Positions 30,141-32,920 of a DNA stretch of 32,920 nucleotides are shown here, piece after piece (within the stretch, counting starts at the first letter, position 1; each line of letters opens with the position of its first letter). This DNA is from Streptomyces roseochromogenus subsp. oscitans DS 12.976 (lineage in GTDB: Bacteria > Actinomycetota > Actinomycetes > Streptomycetales > Streptomycetaceae). The position numbers were made by a program, and so were the translations under genes. The notes under the pieces are model-generated. The model was given only the letters and a program-made list of their open reading frames with translations. It had not been told where the DNA came from and did no database searches. The DNA lies in the NCBI RefSeq assembly GCF_000497445.1, contig NZ_CM002285.1:3426527-3459446 (forward strand), given 5' to 3'.

Positions 30141-31685
30141 TCACTGCAGCGGGCCGGTGACCGTCTCCACCGCGGCGACGAGGTGGCCGCCGCGCACGAA
30201 CGCGTCGGCGGCGGCCAGATCGGGCGCCAGGAACCGGTCCGGGCCCGGGCCCCGCACACCGGCGGCGCGCGCGGCCTCGATGACGGCCTGGGAGGCGGGC
30301 GCCGGGGTGAGGCCCTCGCGCAGCTCTATGGCGCGGGTGGCGGCGTACAGCTCGATGGCGATGATCCGGGTGAGGTTGCCGACGGCGGTGCGCAGCTTGC
30401 GCGCGGCCGACCAGCCCATGGACACATGGTCCTCCTGCATGGCAGAGGACGGAATGGAGTCCGCGGAAGCCGGTACGGCCAGCCGCTTCATCTCACTGAC
30501 CAGCGCGGCCTGCGTGTACTGGGCGATCATCAGGCCGGAGTCGACACCCGCGTCATCGGCGAGGAACGGCGGAAGGCCGTGGCTGCGGTTCTTGTCCAGC
30601 AGCCGGTCCGTACGGCGCTCGGCGATGGAGCCGAGGTCGGCGGCGGCGATGGCGAGGAAGTCCAGGACGTACGCGACGGGCGCGCCATGGAAGTTGCCGT
30701 TGGACTCCACGCGGCCGTCGGGCAGCACCACGGGGTTGTCGACCGCGGAGGCGAGCTCCCTCTCGGCGACCAGCCGGGCGTACGCGACGGTGTCGCGTCC
30801 GGCACCGGCGACCTGCGGGGCACAGCGCACCGAGTAGGCGTCCTGGACACGCGGGGCGTCGTCCTGGTGGTGCCCGGTCAGGCCGGAACCCTTCAGCACG
30901 GCCAGCATGTTGGCGGCGGAGGCGCCCTGGCCCGGATGCGGCCGGATGGCGTGCAGTTCGGGCGCGAGCACCTTGGCGGTACCGAGCAGCGCCTCCAGGC
31001 TGAGGGCCGCGGTGACGTCGGCGGACTTGTAGAGGGTGTCGAGGTCGGCGAGCGCCATGATCAGCATGCCGAGCATGCCGTCGGTGCCGTTGAGCAGGGC
31101 GAGGCCCTCCTTCTCACGCAGCTCGACGGGCTTGATCCCGTGCGCGGCGAGCAGCTCGCCGGCGGGCCGTACGACCCCGTCGGACCCTTCCGCGTCACCC
31201 TCGCCCATGAGCGTGAGGGCGCAGTGGGAGAGCGGGGCCAGGTCGCCGGAGCAGCCGAGGGAGCCGTACTCGTGCACGACCGGGGTGATCCCGGCGTTCA
31301 GCACGTCCGCCATGGTCTGCGCGACCTCGGGCCGCACGCCCGTGTGCCCCGAGCAGACGGTCTTCAGCCGCAGGAACATCAGCGCCCGTACGACTTCCCG
31401 CTCCACCCGCGGCCCCATCCCGGCGGCGTGCGAGCGGACGATGTTGCGCTGCAGCTGGGCGCGCAGCTCCTGGCTGATGTGCCGGGTCGCCAGGGCTCCG
31501 AAGCCGGTGGAGACGCCGTAGACCGGCTCCGGCTTGGCCGCCAGGGCGTCCACGATCTCCCGGGCCGCCGCGAGGGCCGCCACCGCCTCCGCCGACAGCT
31601 CGATGCGGGCACCGCCGCGCGCCACGGCGAGAACGTCGGACGCCGTGACACCGGACGTCCCCACCACCACAGTGTGCATATCCAT
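30141..31685 (-). CDS. hutH: Histidine ammonia-lyase
   Basis: HutH deaminates histidine to trans-urocanate, the first step of histidine breakdown, in the cytosol. From ATG 31685 (MDMHTVVVGTSGVTASDVLA) it has 514 residues, the family's length. The MIO cofactor triad is Cys-Ser-Gly in YGSLGCSGDLAPLSH, in place of the usual Ala-Ser-Gly; I recall the same in other Streptomyces HutH. Other landmarks are YGVSTGFGALATRHI, the NGTDG loop, GHHQDDAPRVQDAYSVRC, ESNGNFHGAP and SMQEDHVSMG-like AMQEDHVSMGWSAARK. The frame is open far upstream, but the conserved start and a promoter just before it fix the N-terminus. No other hut gene is adjacent, as is usual in this genus. Confidence 0.96.
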   Translation of the reverse strand: MDMHTVVVGTSGVTASDVLAVARGGARIELSAEAVAALAAAREIVDALAAKPEPVYGVSTGFGALATRHISQELRAQLQRNIVRSHAAGMGPRVEREVVRALMFLRLKTVCSGHTGVRPEVAQTMADVLNAGITPVVHEYGSLGCSGDLAPLSHCALTLMGEGDAEGSDGVVRPAGELLAAHGIKPVELREKEGLALLNGTDGMLGMLIMALADLDTLYKSADVTAALSLEALLGTAKVLAPELHAIRPHPGQGASAANMLAVLKGSGLTGHHQDDAPRVQDAYSVRCAPQVAGAGRDTVAYARLVAERELASAVDNPVVLPDGRVESNGNFHGAPVAYVLDFLAIAAADLGSIAERRTDRLLDKNRSHGLPPFLADDAGVDSGLMIAQYTQAALVSEMKRLAVPASADSIPSSAMQEDHVSMGWSAARKLRTAVGNLTRIIAIELYAATRAIELREGLTPAPASQAVIEAARAAGVRGPGPDRFLAPDLAAADAFVRGGHLVAAVETVTGPLQ

Positions 31686-31692
31686 ATTCAGG

Positions 31693-31721
31693 AGCGTACG
31701 CATTGAATGCAGAGATGTCAC
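31693..31721 (-). promoter_or_regulatory. hutH promoter predicting a leaderless mRNA, with an 11-bp dyad
   Basis: On the minus strand GTGACA (31716-31721) and TACGCT (31693-31698) are 17 bases apart. Seven bases after the -10 box comes the A of the hutH ATG, so the transcript would start at or next to the start codon; there is no Shine-Dalgarno before that ATG. The spacer contains GCATTCAATGC (31700-31710), an 11-base dyad that could be an operator. Confidence 0.55.
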
Positions 31722-31783
31722 TAGTGGGGAACGGGGGCGCCCCTTACCGATCCATGTGGGCTTCGCCTCATCCGCGTGAGGCC

Positions 31784-32920
31784 TCATGGCCGGCGCCCAC
31801 GGAACCGGCGCCGTTCGGCGGGCGCCAGGTGCGGCGGCTCGTCCGCCAGCCGTACGACCGGATCCTCCGGCCCCTCCCGGCCCGCGACGACCGGCCGGCC
31901 GGCGCGCAGGGCCTTGGCCCGGTACTGGGCGGCGTCGGCGAGCCGGAACAGCCGCCGCGCGTCGCGCACCTCCCCGATCGGGTCCTCGGTCGAGGCGACC
32001 CCGCACGCCACCCCCTCCCCCAGCTCCAACTCCCCGGCTCTCCGGCACAGTTCATCCGCGGCCTTGACCACGTCATCGGCAGCCGGCCCGACGGCCAGCA
32101 GACAGAACTCGTCCCCGCCGAGCCGCGCGACCAGCGCGCCCGGCACCATCGCCCCGCAGAGCGACAGCACGGAGCCGAAGCGCTCCAGCAGCCGGTCGCC
32201 GACGGCGTGCCCGAGGGTGTCGTTGACCCGCTTCAGCCCATTGAGATCACATACGACAAGACTGACGACCGCACCGTCCGCGCGATGCCGTTCGACGGCC
32301 TCCTCCAGGCGTACGTCCACGGCGCGGCGGTTGGCGAGTCCGGTGAGGGCGTCGGTGTACGCGAGCCGGCGGGCCTCCTCCAGCCGCTCGCTCTGCGCGA
32401 GCCCGGCGGCGACGACGGCGGCCAGCACGGTGGCGAAGTCGGCGTCGGACCGGTCGAACACCGGGGCCTTGACGGCGCGGGCGACGTACAACTCGCCCCA
32501 GGCCCTGCCATGCAGCACGACCGGAGCGACGACACAGCAGCCGCGGCCCCGCCGGCGCAGGGCGGCGACCCGCCGGTGGAAGTAGCCGGGAGTGCCGGCG
32601 GCGGTCCCCTCGGCGGTCTCCACCCAGGCGTTGGCCCCACCCCCGCCGGCCCACCGCTCGTGCAGGAACTCGGTGATCTCCGGGAACTGGTGCACCGGGT
32701 AGGCCTCGGCCTCAGGGAACACCTCTTCGTCCGGGCGCCGGTCCCCCACGTTGACGAGGACACGCAGCCGGCCCAGCTCCCGCTCCCACACCGACAGTGC
32801 GGCGAAGCTGCCGTCCAGCGCCCGGCAGGCGCCGAGCGCGGCGGCGTGCCAGGCCCCTGCCGGGGTGTGCGCCGCCGCCATGCCTTGCGCCAGCGCCACG
32901 ACCGCGGCCAGCCGCTTGCA
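31784..32920 (-). CDS. GAF-GGDEF protein, probable diguanylate cyclase (N-terminus beyond right edge)
   Basis: The frame is open to the window end (CKRLAAVVALAQGMAAAHTP), so the start is probably outside. The first ~200 residues form a GAF domain (AALGACRALDGSFAALSVWE, then GCCVVAPVVLHGRAWGELYV and FDRSDADFATVLAAVVAAGL). A short linker with LAYTDALTGLANRRAVDVRL starts a GGDEF domain with an intact active site (ARLGGDEFCLLAVGP) and the substrate-site DLNGLKRVNDTLGHAVGD. I see no RxxD inhibitory site directly before GGDEF. It would make cyclic di-GMP, which controls development in Streptomyces through BldD. No membrane segment is visible in this part. It may correspond to the protein called CdgE, but I cannot confirm that. 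It lies upstream of hutH on the same strand. Confidence 0.9.
   Translation of the reverse strand, partial: CKRLAAVVALAQGMAAAHTPAGAWHAAALGACRALDGSFAALSVWERELGRLRVLVNVGDRRPDEEVFPEAEAYPVHQFPEITEFLHERWAGGGGANAWVETAEGTAAGTPGYFHRRVAALRRRGRGCCVVAPVVLHGRAWGELYVARAVKAPVFDRSDADFATVLAAVVAAGLAQSERLEEARRLAYTDALTGLANRRAVDVRLEEAVERHRADGAVVSLVVCDLNGLKRVNDTLGHAVGDRLLERFGSVLSLCGAMVPGALVARLGGDEFCLLAVGPAADDVVKAADELCRRAGELELGEGVACGVASTEDPIGEVRDARRLFRLADAAQYRAKALRAGRPVVAGREGPEDPVVRLADEPPHLAPAERRRFRGRRP

Overview
The window is typical Streptomyces chromosome: very high GC with strong third-position GC bias, GTG/TTG starts, and a gene set (mycothiol amidase, greA, ilvA, cystathionine gamma-synthase, hutH, a GAF-GGDEF protein) that matches my memory of the S. 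coelicolor SCO493x-SCO496x neighbourhood in content and order. That parallel is from memory, not from a search.

Layout. 1-4076: 3' part of an AfsR-like NB-ARC/TPR regulator, a small membrane protein coupled to mca, a DUF4307 protein and greA, closed by a strong terminator. 4096-11431: a DrrA/DrrB-type ABC exporter operon on the minus strand that has been split by an integrated element of about 5.5 kb (about 4842-10340). The element holds a large serine integrase, an IS701-type insertion with intact ends that carries a PemK/MazF-like gene, a decayed RepSA-type replication gene, a DUF4291 gene and a complete second DrrB-type permease. The host permease is cut between codons 34 and 39 of its reading frame. 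Its 37-codon head now ends in TGA one base before the GTG of the element-side permease, so the ATPase is again followed by a full, translationally coupled permease. 11567-11584: a perfect 18-bp dyad fills the -35/-10 spacer of the exporter promoter.

11630-16057: ilvA divergent from a MarR regulator, a sigma-70-like protein with a small membrane protein behind it, then metB in the opposite direction, separated by a 13-bp-stem terminator. 16058-21960: a TPR-like membrane-anchored protein, about 450 bases without a convincing gene, a small membrane protein, a secreted GH16 enzyme with repeats upstream, and a zinc alcohol dehydrogenase divergent from an XRE/MmyB-type regulator.

21985-27690: a secreted S8 protease, then a MacB-type ATPase gene destroyed by a TnpB-only IS200/IS605-type element at codon 8 and by a one-base frameshift. 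The insertion can be undone on paper to the base. The TnpB itself carries a TGA at its fourth zinc-ribbon cysteine, before the last RuvC aspartate.

27789-32920: L,D-transpeptidase lipoprotein, an acidic-tailed small protein, a short LAXTG sortase substrate, histidine ammonia-lyase with a promoter that predicts a leaderless mRNA, and a GAF-GGDEF protein that runs off the right edge.
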